In this document: one piece after another, positions 34,852 to 43,928 of the stretch
Position numbering within the stretch: the stretch's first letter is position 1
Layout: each line of letters begins with the position of its first letter
Source of the DNA: Candidatus Methanophagales archaeon
Lineage (GTDB): Archaea; Halobacteriota; Syntropharchaeia; Alkanophagales; Methanospirareceae
Assembly (NCBI GenBank): GCA_003336485.1
Contig: QENH01000193.1
Coordinates: 1 to 51,367, forward strand
Direction of reading: 5' to 3'
DNA: 51,367 nucleotides
Program-made: the position numbers and the translations under genes
The notes under the pieces: model-generated
The model's database searches: none
The model's input: only the letters and a program-made list of their open reading frames with translations
Told to the model about the DNA's origin: nothing

Positions 34852-35060
34852 TGGAAAATGTAAAACCCGTAACATTGGAAATGATATACAAGGACTTGGA
34901 ATTTGTAAAGAGGGAATTAATGGATATAAAAGGGCATATGGTTGATATAGACAGCATAATGACGGAAGATGACTATAAGGCATTGCAAGAGTATAACATA
35001 GAAAAATCAGAAGGAAAATTAACATCGCACGAAGAGCTTAAAGAAGAGTTGGGCGTATGA
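34851..35060 (+). CDS. Antitoxin of a RelE-type module
   Basis: 69 residues, acidic, mostly helical (MIYKDLEFVKRELMDIKGHM, then SEGKLTSHEELKEELGV). The SHEEL-KEELGV ending is typical of RelB-like archaeal antitoxins encoded just before RelE toxins. The stop overlaps the toxin start (ATGA at 35057-35060). The frame is intact although the toxin is interrupted. Confidence 0.7.
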   Translation: MENVKPVTLEMIYKDLEFVKRELMDIKGHMVDIDSIMTEDDYKALQEYNIEKSEGKLTSHEELKEELGV

Positions 35061-35314
35061 GGTTTAATGTATGCTATTCCTATAGATCAAAGAGATTTCT
35101 AAAGAAAGCAGACAAAGTCCTCGTCAAAAGGATAATAGAAAAAATAGAAAAACTCAGGGAAGATCCAATTATTCACGATACAAAAACAGTTGAATGATCT
35201 AAAAGTTTATTTAGAATACGAGTTGGAGATTACAGGATACTCTATGAAGTGGACTATAGGAACAATTTGATAGGTATAGTAAAAATTGATAAACGGCCAA
35301 GGGTTTATGATTAA
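35057..35314 (+). pseudogene. RelE-family toxin with premature TGA
   Basis: The frame starts MRFNVCYSYRSKRFLKKADK, continues KRIIEKIEKLREDPIIHD, then reaches an in-frame TGA at codon 47 (35195-35197). Beyond it the same frame continues SLFRIRVGDYRILYEVDY and ends KIDKRPRVYD, exactly the RelE C-terminal half with its conserved Arg/Tyr residues. One base change (for example TGG to TGA) would explain the break. The toxin is probably inactive. Confidence 0.8.
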
Positions 35315-35387
35315 TTAAACGTCAAAGAGAAAAAACCGAAAGTTATTATATATTCCTCTATCTATATTGATGGTGGTGAATATCAGA

Positions 35388-35518
35388 TGAGAAAAGGCGG
35401 TAAGGGTAAGACGATTTTGGGTTTGTTTGTGTTTTTGATGTTTGTAAGCTCAATTTTAGCGGTCTAGTGGCGGCCACTACTTATGACCCTCAGGCAGCAG
35501 TAAACTACGCTTGTCGAT
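35388..35518 (+). pseudogene. Signal-peptide gene remnant
   Basis: An ATG at 35388 opens a signal peptide (KGGKGKTILGLFVFLMFVSSILAV) ending in TAG. After a one-base shift the reading resumes AATTYDPQAAVNYACR and then stops. The upstream sequence and first codons resemble the start of the secreted protein gene at 37208 (GAATATCAGA-ATGA-AAAGGCG), so this is probably the front of a decayed relative with most of the gene deleted. Confidence 0.5.
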
Positions 35519-35605
35519 AAATCAAAGAGCTGTAAGAGAAATAGGGGGTGATGGTATGAACGCAGTGGAAAAGTATATATAACGCAGAGGGATAATCATT
35601 AAATT

Positions 35606-35875
35606 ATGAGCACAAGTATAAAAGTGGAGGAAGTAGATAAGAAGGAATTTGAGAGATTGCAATCGGAGCTTACTTTGAAGTTTGGAATGGAGATAACGCA
35701 ACAAGAATTGTTCTCAAGAATTATTAAGCTTGTTGGTGACTCGGAAGAAGTTATCATCAATGAGTGTCCCTTGCCATTGTCAGGTGGTGAAATAGAGAAA
35801 ATTAGAAACTTACAAAGTGATTGGGGTGTTATAACAAGCGAAGAAGAAATAGATGAAATACTTTATGATAAATGA
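35606..35875 (+). CDS. Antitoxin of a VapC-type module
   Basis: 89 residues (MSTSIKVEEVDKKEFERLQ...), acidic, with an N-terminal segment like ribbon or short-helix antitoxins and a C-terminal EEIDEILYDK tail that would bind a PIN toxin. ATGA overlap with the following PIN gene. Intact, unlike its partner. Confidence 0.65.
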   Translation: MSTSIKVEEVDKKEFERLQSELTLKFGMEITQQELFSRIIKLVGDSEEVIINECPLPLSGGEIEKIRNLQSDWGVITSEEEIDEILYDK

Positions 35876-36304
35876 GCATCTTCATTGATACCGGTGTTTT
35901 CGTAGCGTATGTGAACAAAAAAGATAAAAATCATAGTAGTGCAGTAAATTTGTTAGAGGATATTATGAGGAATAAATTTAGAACATCTTTCACCTCTGAT
36001 TACATACATCTTCGATGAAGCAATTACTGTTGCTTTACATCGAACAAAGGATGTCAGAAAGGCAATTGACGTTGGAGAGTTAATTGTTGGTAACGAGGAG
36101 AAGGGAATAATTCGGTTTGTAAATATTATACCAGTATCAAAAGTTGTGTTCAACGAAGCTTGGAAGTTATTTTTAAAATATCCAGAGAAAATGCTGAGTT
36201 TTACTGATTGCACATCTATAGCCCTTATTAAGGGAAGAGAAATCGATTATGTCGCCAGTTTTGATACAGATTTTGATGGGATAGTGGATAGAGTGGCGGA
36301 ATGA
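35872..36304 (+). pseudogene. PIN-domain (VapC) toxin with 4-base frameshift
   Basis: The first half reads MSIFIDTGVFVAYVNKKDKNH, with the catalytic Asp6 of a PIN nuclease. At about 36000-36012 the sequence TACATACATCTTCGATGAA contains a duplicated 4-base unit; removing it restores SDYIFDEAITVALHRTKDV. After the shift the frame runs through KMLSFTDCTSIALIKGREID and ends FDTDFDGIVDRVAE, the conserved acidic C-terminal half. It is a clean frameshift pseudogene. Confidence 0.85.
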
Positions 36305-37207
36305 TATACAATGTAGACGAGGGTTAAAGGGAAGGAGAGAGAAGAAGGGACTAGAAATAAAAAATAGAGTGATAGAACCGAAGGAAGTAAGAAGAATAGC
36401 GGTGGTGTCTTTGTAGTTAAGTTAAGAGTACGAGTTGGAGATTACAGGATACTCTATGAATATCTAACGAAACCAAGAAGATATTTAGGGAGGAAGAGAT
36501 GATAAAATATTGGATATGTTAGTTGAAACGGCTGGATGATTTTGTTTGTGATTGAAATGATAACACGGCATTAGTTGATGGAGGAAGGAAGGAAAGGAAA
36601 GGCGGAGAGAGTTAAAGCGTGAAGAAGATCAAATCATAAATCAGTAAATCTTCTTAGCTTCTGGGATTTCTCCCTCTTTTGCAAATCTTCTCTGTTCTAT
36701 CCTATTGTTCGGCTTTTCGACCACGTAGGAGATGCAGACACCGAAACACATCGCTATTAGAACGATTTTAAACATCACTCCCTGTTTAAGCCTTCTCGAA
36801 GCGCCGATAATAAGTATTTATCACAAAAGCATCCACATTTGGTCTTTTAGCTCTATTATAAGCGAGCTGTCCATTTATATCATCATAAAACAGTTGTTCT
36901 AACACACACACATATTTTTTTTTGGTCCCATTTCAGGTAGAATCAAATTTAATGGATTTTTTGTTGTGCTTTTACAATTCAATGAATGAGTGGCTGTGAA
37001 TACGCAAAAGATGCATTTAAAATTTAGAGTTATAGGGTAAGTTAGGGATGGGGCCAAATTTTAATAGCTTCATTATCTGTCTATGTTGAACACAAGTTAG
37101 TTCTACTTAAAGCTTTCTATACTGTTCCGTACAATGTACGTTTCGCTGTAAACATATCTCTTATGGTTAGTGGAAGAAGCGACAAATGTGGAGGCGAATA
37201 TCAGAAG
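36305..37207. other. Long region with gene remnants only
   Basis: No intact recognisable gene. At 36428-36460 there is a near copy of the RelE segment RVRVGDYRILYEY, sharing about 30 bases with the relE pseudogene at 35217-35247. A minus-strand 41-codon frame from a GTG (36786-36911; ends YYRRFEKA) and the short frame listed separately below are not recognised. The rest is AT-rich, with the probable promoter for the 37208 gene in its last 150 bases. Confidence 0.5.
36641..36775 (-). CDS. Possible 44-residue membrane peptide
   Basis: ATG at 36773-36775, a hydrophobic segment FKIVLIAMCFGVCISYVV, then a charged tail ending PEAKKIY. GGGAG lies just upstream. No homology recognised; it may be a remnant. 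Confidence 0.25.
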   Translation of the reverse strand: MFKIVLIAMCFGVCISYVVEKPNNRIEQRRFAKEGEIPEAKKIY

Positions 37208-40200
37208 ATGAAAAAAGGCGATAAATGGAAGAAGGTTTTGGGTGTGATTGTGATCTTGGCGATTATTGTGGCAGTATTTAGTGGTGCCGTGTCGGCTGAG
37301 GATGTGTCGAGAGGGTTAAAACAAAGTGTTGTCGACAAGGCCCCTAGTAAAGACAACACCATTTTAGATGAGGAATATGGCGTAGTGCCAGCGGAGGATG
37401 TGTCGGAGGGGTTAAATGAAAGTGTTGAAGATGCGGAGATACAAACTGCATTTGCTGAGGATAAAATACAAAGTCTGAATAGCCAAACTGAGATCTTTGT
37501 GGGACAAGGCTTCGATAAATGCGAGATACCCACCCTAAGCCAAATGCAAAATTGGATAACTAACAGCCCTTATGGAGCAGTGAACCTCTATATCGGTGGT
37601 TCATGTCGTAGTTGTCCTAACTCGGCGCTAACAGCTTCTTACGTATCACAACTAAGCCAGCAAGGTTGGAAGTTCATCCCTACTTGGGTGGGCCCACAAT
37701 CTGCTTGTTGGGGTGGCAGTTGTGGCAGCATAAGCAATGATCCAGCTACCGCTTACAACCAAGGCATAAGCGAAGCAAATGCTGCCATTGGTGTTGCCAT
37801 CGATCTCGGACTTGCGTTGGCGGATGGGTCGGGTACAATCATCTATTATGATCTAGAGGGTTACGACACAACGAATACCGCGTGTCGTAATGCTGCTAAG
37901 TCTTTCATTTCCGGTTGGACTGCCCAGCTTCACGCGAGAGGTAGCTATGCGGGTGTCTATGGATCAGCCTGTAGCTCGGCAATTAGCGACTTCGCTACCA
38001 TAAGCAATATCCCTGATGCTGTTTGGGCCGCTCACTGGTTAACTCCATACCAATATAGACCTGACGCTACGGTGTGGGATGTTGCATGTCTATCAAACGG
38101 TCTCTGGGTTGACCATCAACGCATCAGACAATACGCAGGCGGGCATGGCGAAACGTGGGGCAGTGTTACGCTGATTATTGATTGCAATGTGATTGATGGT
38201 ATCGTGGCATCTGTGGGAGACAAGTTCAATATAGGTGATACTGTTAGAGTTACTACGAATCTTAATGTGCGTACCGGACCAGGAACTAGCTACCCAGAAA
38301 TTACAGATCCCGATTATCCCGGTTATGCACCAGCAGGAACTATTGGAACAGTCCTTAGCGGACCTTCAAGTGCTGATAGTTTTATTTGGTGGGAGGTGAA
38401 TTACGGTCCCGGATTATATTCCGGTTGGTCTGTTGAAGGTGGACTTGAGAAAGTTGACGATAATATACGGCCAACAGTTGATGCTTTCTCTGTCACGCCT
38501 GCTTCTGTCACTTTGGGTGACTCATTTACTGTATCCTATACAGTCTCAGATACAGGCGGTTCCGGTCTAAAGCAGGTAGAACTCTGGCGAAAAGGTACGG
38601 GATCTTGGGAACAAATCGACGTAACCTCGCTTGTAGGCGAAGGTGACGGACCTTATTCTAATTCATTCTACGATGCGCCTACTTCAGTTGGCACTTATTT
38701 GTATGGGATACATGTACAGGATATTGCAGGAAATGAGGGTCTGGAACCAGACCCACCTGGTCCAATTGAGGTAGAAGTTACGCCTGTGAACCAGCCGCCA
38801 ACGCTATCAAACGGTTATGTAACTCCAGCTTCAGGCGATACATCAACAACCTTCGATTATTACGTCACTTACACTGACTCTGATGGAGATGCACCAACAA
38901 CGAAATACGTTTATGTTGATGGGTCGCCGCACATGATGACAATGGTAAGCGGGTCCTACACCTCAGGCGCTACTTTCAAATATTCTACCACGCTTTCGGC
39001 AGGGAGCCACAATTATTACTTCTATTTCGATGACGGGCATAGCCATACAAAGCGATTGCCTACTTCAGGAACGTATTCGGGTCCTACTGTATGTGGCAAC
39101 ATGGGTGTGAATCCAACGACCTGGAGTCCACCAACGCTAAACTGTGGCGAGTCGGATAGCCAAATCGTCACTGTTTCGGCAACTGGTGGTACGGTTGAAG
39201 GTGTAACGGTAAGTAAGATTTCTGGAGAAACATGGCTCTCTCTTAGCCAGACAAATCTCGGGGACATACCCTCCGGCTCGAGCGAGACATTCACGATGAC
39301 TGCTGCTCCACCTTCCGAAACCAGCGGAGATTTTACGTACACTGTCCGAGTGAGCAATACCTGTGGAAGTCCGTCATCGAGGGATGTGACAGGAACGATC
39401 CATGTGGAGTGTCCTGATACAACACCGCCATCAGCCGTTACAGACTTAGCTACAATTGACCCGACAAGCAACTCAATAAAACTCACATGGACAGCGCCGG
39501 GCGATGATGGTAATACTGGCACAGCCACAACCTACGATATTAGATATTTGGAAGGAACATCAATAACAGAATCTGAGTGGGCTTCGGCAATTCAATGCAC
39601 AGATGAACCATCACCAAATCCTGCTGGTAGTGCTGAAGCGTTTGTTGAGACAGGTTTGTCACCGGATACAACATATTACTTCGCACTAAAAACCGCGGAT
39701 GAAGTACCCAACTGGTCTCCGATTTCTAACAGTCCAAGTGGGACGACAGAACCGGGAGAAGTGTCAATCATTTCAATTGACCCATCAAGTTCTAAGATCA
39801 GTGCAGGTTCGACCACAAAAATAAATCTAACCCTTGATAAAGCTCCAAATGGTCTTTCAGGCTATAATTTAACAGTATCATTGTCCAAGGTAACTGTGGC
39901 TGAGATAGTATCCGTAAGCTTCCCATCATGGGCAACTTTACATGATAACTCCACACTTCCTGCGGGTTCGATTTGGATGAAAGCCGCAGATTTAAGTGAT
40001 CAAGTTAAAAGTGGTGCAACTGATATCAACCTTGGAACATTAACGCTTAGAGGGGATAATCAAGGGACGAGTGATATAGTTATAACGGTTACAAAGATGG
40101 ATGATGATAATGGGTATCCGATTAATCCAAATACTATATCAGGTCAAATAGAAGTTACCAGTGTCATTCCAATTCCCGGACACACCAATCCACCCACTGA

Positions 40201-40384
40201 CCCTGACAGTGATGGACTTTACGAAGATTTGAATGGTAACGGCATGAAGGACTTCGATGATGTTGTTCAATTCTTCAAATACATGGAATGGATTGAGGAT
40301 AATGAGCCTATTGCCTGTTTTGACTTCAATGGTAATGGTCTGATAGATTTCGCTGACATAGTGACGTTATTTAAAGAGGTGTAA
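37208..40384 (+). CDS. Large secreted multidomain protein: glycosidase-like, SH3, Ig-like, FN3, cohesin-like and dockerin domains
   Basis: 1058 residues from the ATG at 37208 ([12 protein letters not shown]), where a signal peptide begins (cleavage after VSA near 31). Domains by rough position: a DUF1906/Rv2525c-type glycoside-hydrolase-like TIM barrel at 97-331 ([20 protein letters not shown]); a bacterial SH3 domain at 348-413 ([13 protein letters not shown]); Ig-like or Big domains at 420-738; fibronectin type III at 738-848 ([18 protein letters not shown]); a cohesin-like beta domain at 851-986; and a C-terminal dockerin at 998-1058 with two calcium loops [12 protein letters not shown] and [12 protein letters not shown]. 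It was probably exported and attached to other cohesin-bearing surface proteins, perhaps acting on cell-wall or matrix polysaccharide. The next gene, 5 bases away, carries a nearly identical cohesin-like domain. Confidence 0.8.
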   Translation: MKKGDKWKKVLGVIVILAIIVAVFSGAVSAEDVSRGLKQSVVDKAPSKDNTILDEEYGVVPAEDVSEGLNESVEDAEIQTAFAEDKIQSLNSQTEIFVGQGFDKCEIPTLSQMQNWITNSPYGAVNLYIGGSCRSCPNSALTASYVSQLSQQGWKFIPTWVGPQSACWGGSCGSISNDPATAYNQGISEANAAIGVAIDLGLALADGSGTIIYYDLEGYDTTNTACRNAAKSFISGWTAQLHARGSYAGVYGSACSSAISDFATISNIPDAVWAAHWLTPYQYRPDATVWDVACLSNGLWVDHQRIRQYAGGHGETWGSVTLIIDCNVIDGIVASVGDKFNIGDTVRVTTNLNVRTGPGTSYPEITDPDYPGYAPAGTIGTVLSGPSSADSFIWWEVNYGPGLYSGWSVEGGLEKVDDNIRPTVDAFSVTPASVTLGDSFTVSYTVSDTGGSGLKQVELWRKGTGSWEQIDVTSLVGEGDGPYSNSFYDAPTSVGTYLYGIHVQDIAGNEGLEPDPPGPIEVEVTPVNQPPTLSNGYVTPASGDTSTTFDYYVTYTDSDGDAPTTKYVYVDGSPHMMTMVSGSYTSGATFKYSTTLSAGSHNYYFYFDDGHSHTKRLPTSGTYSGPTVCGNMGVNPTTWSPPTLNCGESDSQIVTVSATGGTVEGVTVSKISGETWLSLSQTNLGDIPSGSSETFTMTAAPPSETSGDFTYTVRVSNTCGSPSSRDVTGTIHVECPDTTPPSAVTDLATIDPTSNSIKLTWTAPGDDGNTGTATTYDIRYLEGTSITESEWASAIQCTDEPSPNPAGSAEAFVETGLSPDTTYYFALKTADEVPNWSPISNSPSGTTEPGEVSIISIDPSSSKISAGSTTKINLTLDKAPNGLSGYNLTVSLSKVTVAEIVSVSFPSWATLHDNSTLPAGSIWMKAADLSDQVKSGATDINLGTLTLRGDNQGTSDIVITVTKMDDDNGYPINPNTISGQIEVTSVIPIPGHTNPPTDPDSDGLYEDLNGNGMKDFDDVVQFFKYMEWIEDNEPIACFDFNGNGLIDFADIVTLFKEV

Positions 40385-40389
40385 ATAAA

Positions 40390-41892
40390 ATGAACAACAA
40401 GAACAAACTATGTGCAATGTTTTTGGCAAGCCTTTTAGTAGTTTCTATTGGAACTGCCGTTGCCTCTTCTCCCGTAGTGGACGTTGGCGACGGTCAGATA
40501 GATACTATTGGCTCAACGACAACAGTAAATATAACCCTCAATGAAGCTCCAAATGGTTTATCGGGATATAATCTAACTGTGTCGTTATCTAAACCCAGCA
40601 TAGCTGAAATTATATCGGTAAGCTATCCATCATGGGCAACTTTACATGATAACTCCGCACTTCCTGCGGATTCGATTTGGATGAAAGCCGCAGATCTCTT
40701 AGAGCAAGTTGAAAGCGGTGCAACAAATATCAATCTTGGAGCATTAACATTCAGAGGCGACGAAGAAGGAACTAGTGACATTCTTATAACGGTTACAAAG
40801 ATGGATGATGATAATGGGTATCCGATTAACCCTTCTATTGATCCCGGTCATCTCAGAGTTGGTGAAGCAGAGTGTGAAGGCACAGATACCAGTTGCGGCA
40901 TTTACCCGAATTGTGAAAACTGCACGGAAAAAGATGGTTGCTATCCCTATGGTAATGGTTGTGAAGAAAGGGCGTATTATTGCAAGAGCAATGAAGAGGG
41001 TTGTGACTATACTTACTCAAATAGGCATACTGACGAGTGGGTAGATACAGGTAACACGAGATGGGTAGACGATCCAGAGAATGAGTGCAAGGAGAAGAAG
41101 CAGAAGGAGCAGGAATACCGCAATTATAATTGTTCAGATGGTACTTGCACGTACAGCGTCACGGATACGCAATGGCTAGACACAGGAAATACGTGGAACA
41201 AGCCGGATGGAACTATCTGTGGTTGCACCGTGAATAACACTCTTAAGACCTGTTATGATGGTAATTGTACAGATACCGGAATTTGCAACTCGACTAATTG
41301 TAGTGCGGATGCTGTGTGCGATGGCAAGAAGCCCGGGGAATCATGTGGTGCTGGTAGATTATGCAATTCTACTTGCAGATGTGTACGCCTAGCACCACCG
41401 GAAATAATTTTCTATGTGCCGGATTCGCCAGTCCACGATTCCCGCGGTGCAACAAGGACGTTTAACATCACAATCAATCAAACAGTAATTGTTAGTTGGC
41501 AGATAAACGGCACGACGGTTCAGACTAATGGAAGTGTAACAGAAGCATCATACACGAATACTAGTGCGGTCATTGGTACCTGGAACATTTCTGCTATTGT
41601 CACTAATGCGAATGGAACCGACATGCAGATGTGGGCTTGGACTGTGACATCTCCGTGTTTCATAGCAACAGCAGCATATGGGACGCCATTGCACGATGAT
41701 ATAAACGTTCTGCGAGATTTTCGGGATAAATATCTGATGTCCAATTCCGCCGGGCGAGCATTTGTCATGACTTATTATACCTTGAGTCCACCTGTTGCGG
41801 ACGTGATAAGGGCGAATGAAGGTTTGATGGCGTTAGTAAGAGCGGGGCTGGTAAAACCGTTAGTGCATATTACGGGGATGTTTGTCGGATGA
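40390..41892 (+). CDS. Secreted cohesin-like, Cys-rich surface protein with C-terminal CFI-box domain
   Basis: 500 residues. A signal peptide (MNNKNKLCAMFLASLLVVSIG, cleavage near residue 25) precedes a cohesin-like domain (about 28-158) almost identical in places to that of the upstream gene (for instance WATLHDNS and [14 protein letters not shown]). A Cys-rich region (about 160-333) holds roughly 25 cysteines in short CxxC and CxC spacings. An Ig-like segment follows (340-420), then a C-terminal domain starting CFIATAAYGTPLHDD, the CFI-box found at the end of many secreted proteins of bacteria and archaea. It probably provides cohesin sites for dockerin proteins. The last 33 bases overlap the convergent ROK gene. 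Confidence 0.75.
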   Translation: MNNKNKLCAMFLASLLVVSIGTAVASSPVVDVGDGQIDTIGSTTTVNITLNEAPNGLSGYNLTVSLSKPSIAEIISVSYPSWATLHDNSALPADSIWMKAADLLEQVESGATNINLGALTFRGDEEGTSDILITVTKMDDDNGYPINPSIDPGHLRVGEAECEGTDTSCGIYPNCENCTEKDGCYPYGNGCEERAYYCKSNEEGCDYTYSNRHTDEWVDTGNTRWVDDPENECKEKKQKEQEYRNYNCSDGTCTYSVTDTQWLDTGNTWNKPDGTICGCTVNNTLKTCYDGNCTDTGICNSTNCSADAVCDGKKPGESCGAGRLCNSTCRCVRLAPPEIIFYVPDSPVHDSRGATRTFNITINQTVIVSWQINGTTVQTNGSVTEASYTNTSAVIGTWNISAIVTNANGTDMQMWAWTVTSPCFIATAAYGTPLHDDINVLRDFRDKYLMSNSAGRAFVMTYYTLSPPVADVIRANEGLMALVRAGLVKPLVHITGMFVG

Positions 41893-42831
41893 GGTCAGTT
41901 TCATAGCATAGCCTCTTGCAACAACAGACGCACCCAGTAGTGGAGCCAAGCCATCGAGAGTACTGACTCGGATTTCCGGTACCGTCAAGTAATGCTCGAT
42001 ATTCTTCTTCAGATATGGCACTATGTAGTTCTGGTTGTGCCGGACCACAGCGCCATCCAATATGATGAGCTCAGGATTATAGGCTACAATAACATTTGAA
42101 ATGCCCCGTCCATTGATCTTCCCCAACTCTTCAAGGAACCGCAACGCGAACGGGTCATTATTTCTCGCGGCTGCGAAGATGGACTCACTGGTACTACAGT
42201 CAAATGCAACGTCATTATGAGTTTCCGAATCACACCATCGCCGGAAAAATTCGGGAATGTTCTTTCCTGATGCGTAGCCCTCCCAGTGGCCATAATTGCC
42301 GCATCCGCAGCGGATGCTATAGCGTGTATCAACAAAGAAATGCCCGATTTCCGATGCGTTTCCGTCTCGACCAAGTAATAACTTGCCGTTTATCACGGCA
42401 CCGCCACCTATTCCGGTCGATATCGTGATGTAAACTACATTTTCACAGCCCTTCCCGGCACCAAAACAGATCTCGCCCAGTACCCCGGCACGGCAATCGT
42501 TGATTAGATATACCGGCAGACCCAGGGCTTCCCTGATCGGCTGCACTAGTGGTACAGACGGGAAGCGAATGTTGGGTGGATTGAGTAATACGCCTTTGCA
42601 AAGGTCTAGAGGGCCGGCACTACTAATCCCAATACCCCGAATTACCTTTAGCTCTTCTGGGGTAGTCAATTGCCGTATCTTTTCTGTGATGTCGTCAGCA
42701 ATGAGAAGTGGAGAACGGCCTTCTGTTTTTGTCAGGGCGACGCTTTTTTTAATGATTTCTCCCGTAATTTCTGTTACCAGTGCTACCCTGAGATTCGTAC
42801 CGCCTAAATCAACTGCAATTACTCGTCCCAT
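41860..42831 (-). CDS. ROK-family sugar kinase
   Basis: 323 residues, typical of ROK glucokinases. The phosphate-binding motif is DLGGTN (8-13), the catalytic Asp is D112 in LINDCRAG, TGIGGG is at about 139-144, and the Zn site uses H164 (SEIGH) and a CGCGNYGHWEG segment: C175, C177 and, unusually, His182 where most ROK proteins have Cys. It phosphorylates glucose or another hexose or amino sugar with ATP (or possibly polyphosphate); substrate not resolvable. It converges with the surface-protein gene, overlapping its 3' end by 33 bases. A dispersed repeat copy sits directly upstream of its start. Confidence 0.88.
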   Translation of the reverse strand: MGRVIAVDLGGTNLRVALVTEITGEIIKKSVALTKTEGRSPLLIADDITEKIRQLTTPEELKVIRGIGISSAGPLDLCKGVLLNPPNIRFPSVPLVQPIREALGLPVYLINDCRAGVLGEICFGAGKGCENVVYITISTGIGGGAVINGKLLLGRDGNASEIGHFFVDTRYSIRCGCGNYGHWEGYASGKNIPEFFRRWCDSETHNDVAFDCSTSESIFAAARNNDPFALRFLEELGKINGRGISNVIVAYNPELIILDGAVVRHNQNYIVPYLKKNIEHYLTVPEIRVSTLDGLAPLLGASVVARGYAMKLTSSDKHPRNMH

Positions 42832-42846
42832 AGCTTGTTGTATATT

Positions 42847-42940
42847 GTGTATAACTTCTACCTATAAATTTATTTAAGACGCCGATTTAGACTGATTTGA
42901 TTTCTTCTGTGTCAATCCACGTTAATCGGTGTCTATAATT
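42847..42940. repeat. Dispersed intergenic repeat, copy 1
   Basis: Begins GTATAACTTCTACCTATAAATTT, then a GACGCCGATTTAGAC arm and a partly complementary TGTGTCAATCCACGTTAATCGGTGTC arm (each shown here in under 27 bases; core motif GTTAATC-GTGTC). It lies just upstream of the ROK gene. Confidence 0.75.
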
Positions 42941-43015
42941 TGTTTGTCGCATCCAAAAGTTGTACCTTCAATACGTTTTTAAACATTTGATTGCCCTCCT
43001 ATTTATTGTTTAACT

Positions 43016-43253
43016 CTACTCTCTGGCGATCTCCGCAAAGGTCTTATCAAGCCAGTCAAAGATACGCTTCGCGGGCGCTGACATTATCGCCATTTGCCAG
43101 ACACGTATCAGCAATCCCGCAGACCCGGTCGGCGGTCTTGAGCCACTCTCCGTACCAGCTTTCTAAATCGCCGTCCTTGATGCGACAGGCAGTGGACAGA
43201 CATTCTTCGACATCGGCACCGCCATAATATGTGTATCCAAGCGTTCTCTGCAC
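43016..43253 (-). pseudogene. Alpha/beta-hydrolase-type gene remnant (internal deletion)
   Basis: The first 65 codons (GYTYYGGADVEECLSTACRIK and DLESWYGEWLKTADRV) look like the N-terminal helical cap of DUF1100/BD-FAE-type hydrolases. The frame stops after SAREAYL; shifted by one base the sequence continues IFDWLDKTFAEIARE and ends, which resembles the C-terminus of the same family. The catalytic middle is missing. Confidence 0.6.
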
Positions 43254-43393
43254 CTCTTATATCTGAAACAATAGGTGGCAGGCAACCTCATATAACATTC
43301 TGCGGATAATTATTGTTCCGACTTGTCGTGATTTGCTAAACTCGGTAATCCCTCTTTTATCTGTGGTTATACGCTGTCAGCGAAGTGGAGTTA

Positions 43394-43687
43394 CTATCTC
43401 CTTTTAGCTTCCCTTGCTTTATATTCTGCTTTCGCTTCCTTTTCCGTAAGCTCTTTCTGCATCCAGTGAACACTAAACAGATAGTGCATAGATATACCGA
43501 TTCCCCAACCTATGAGTGGATAAAAGAACCAGATAGTCTCGGGAGTGTATATGAAGTTAAAGGCTATCAACATAACGTTAACCAGCACGTACACAACCAG
43601 ATGAACGAAAAAGTCTCTTTTCTCCTCTTCCAACACTATTTCCCTATACGCCTTTTTGTATTCTGCTAATGGGATTTCTTCTGCCAT
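43394..43687 (-). CDS. 2TM-domain membrane protein
   Basis: 97 residues: N-terminal helix, two transmembrane segments (FFVHLVVYVLVNVMLIAFN and WFFYPLIGWGIGISMHYLF) and a basic tail rich in Lys, Arg and Glu. This is the layout of the 2TM domain family (PF13239), often linked to sensor histidine kinases or found alone. Function unknown. Confidence 0.75.
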   Translation of the reverse strand: MAEEIPLAEYKKAYREIVLEEEKRDFFVHLVVYVLVNVMLIAFNFIYTPETIWFFYPLIGWGIGISMHYLFSVHWMQKELTEKEAKAEYKAREAKRR

Positions 43688-43768
43688 AGTTCCTTAATGT
43701 CGTTTATAGTATATTATACTACATATTAGCTATTTGGAGAAGTTTTTTTCAAGAAAAAATAATAATCG

Positions 43769-43906
43769 GACGCAGATGAACGCAGATACTCGGGATTTTA
43801 GATATAAGGTTTAGTTGACGGTCTTCTATCGAGTTTATAAATTTGATACTTTGAGGGAATAGTTTTCTGCGTAAATCAGCGTCCTAAAAATGTAGAAGTT
43901 ATACGT
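43769..43906. repeat. Dispersed intergenic repeat, copy 2 (inverted, diverged)
   Basis: Contains GACGCAGATGAACGCAGAT and, at the far end, TAAATCAGCGTC followed by GTAGAAGTTATAC, the reverse complement of the repeat's GTATAACTTCTAC head. Orientation is opposite to the other copies. Confidence 0.6.
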
Positions 43907-43928
43907 TATATAGAATAAAAGAAAGCTT

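Noticed and set aside
35057-35314. Possible recoding of UGA (selenocysteine or tryptophan) in the RelE gene
   Set aside because: No SECIS-like structure is evident, RelE proteins do not carry selenocysteine there, and the neighbouring toxin genes are also broken. A nonsense mutation is simpler.
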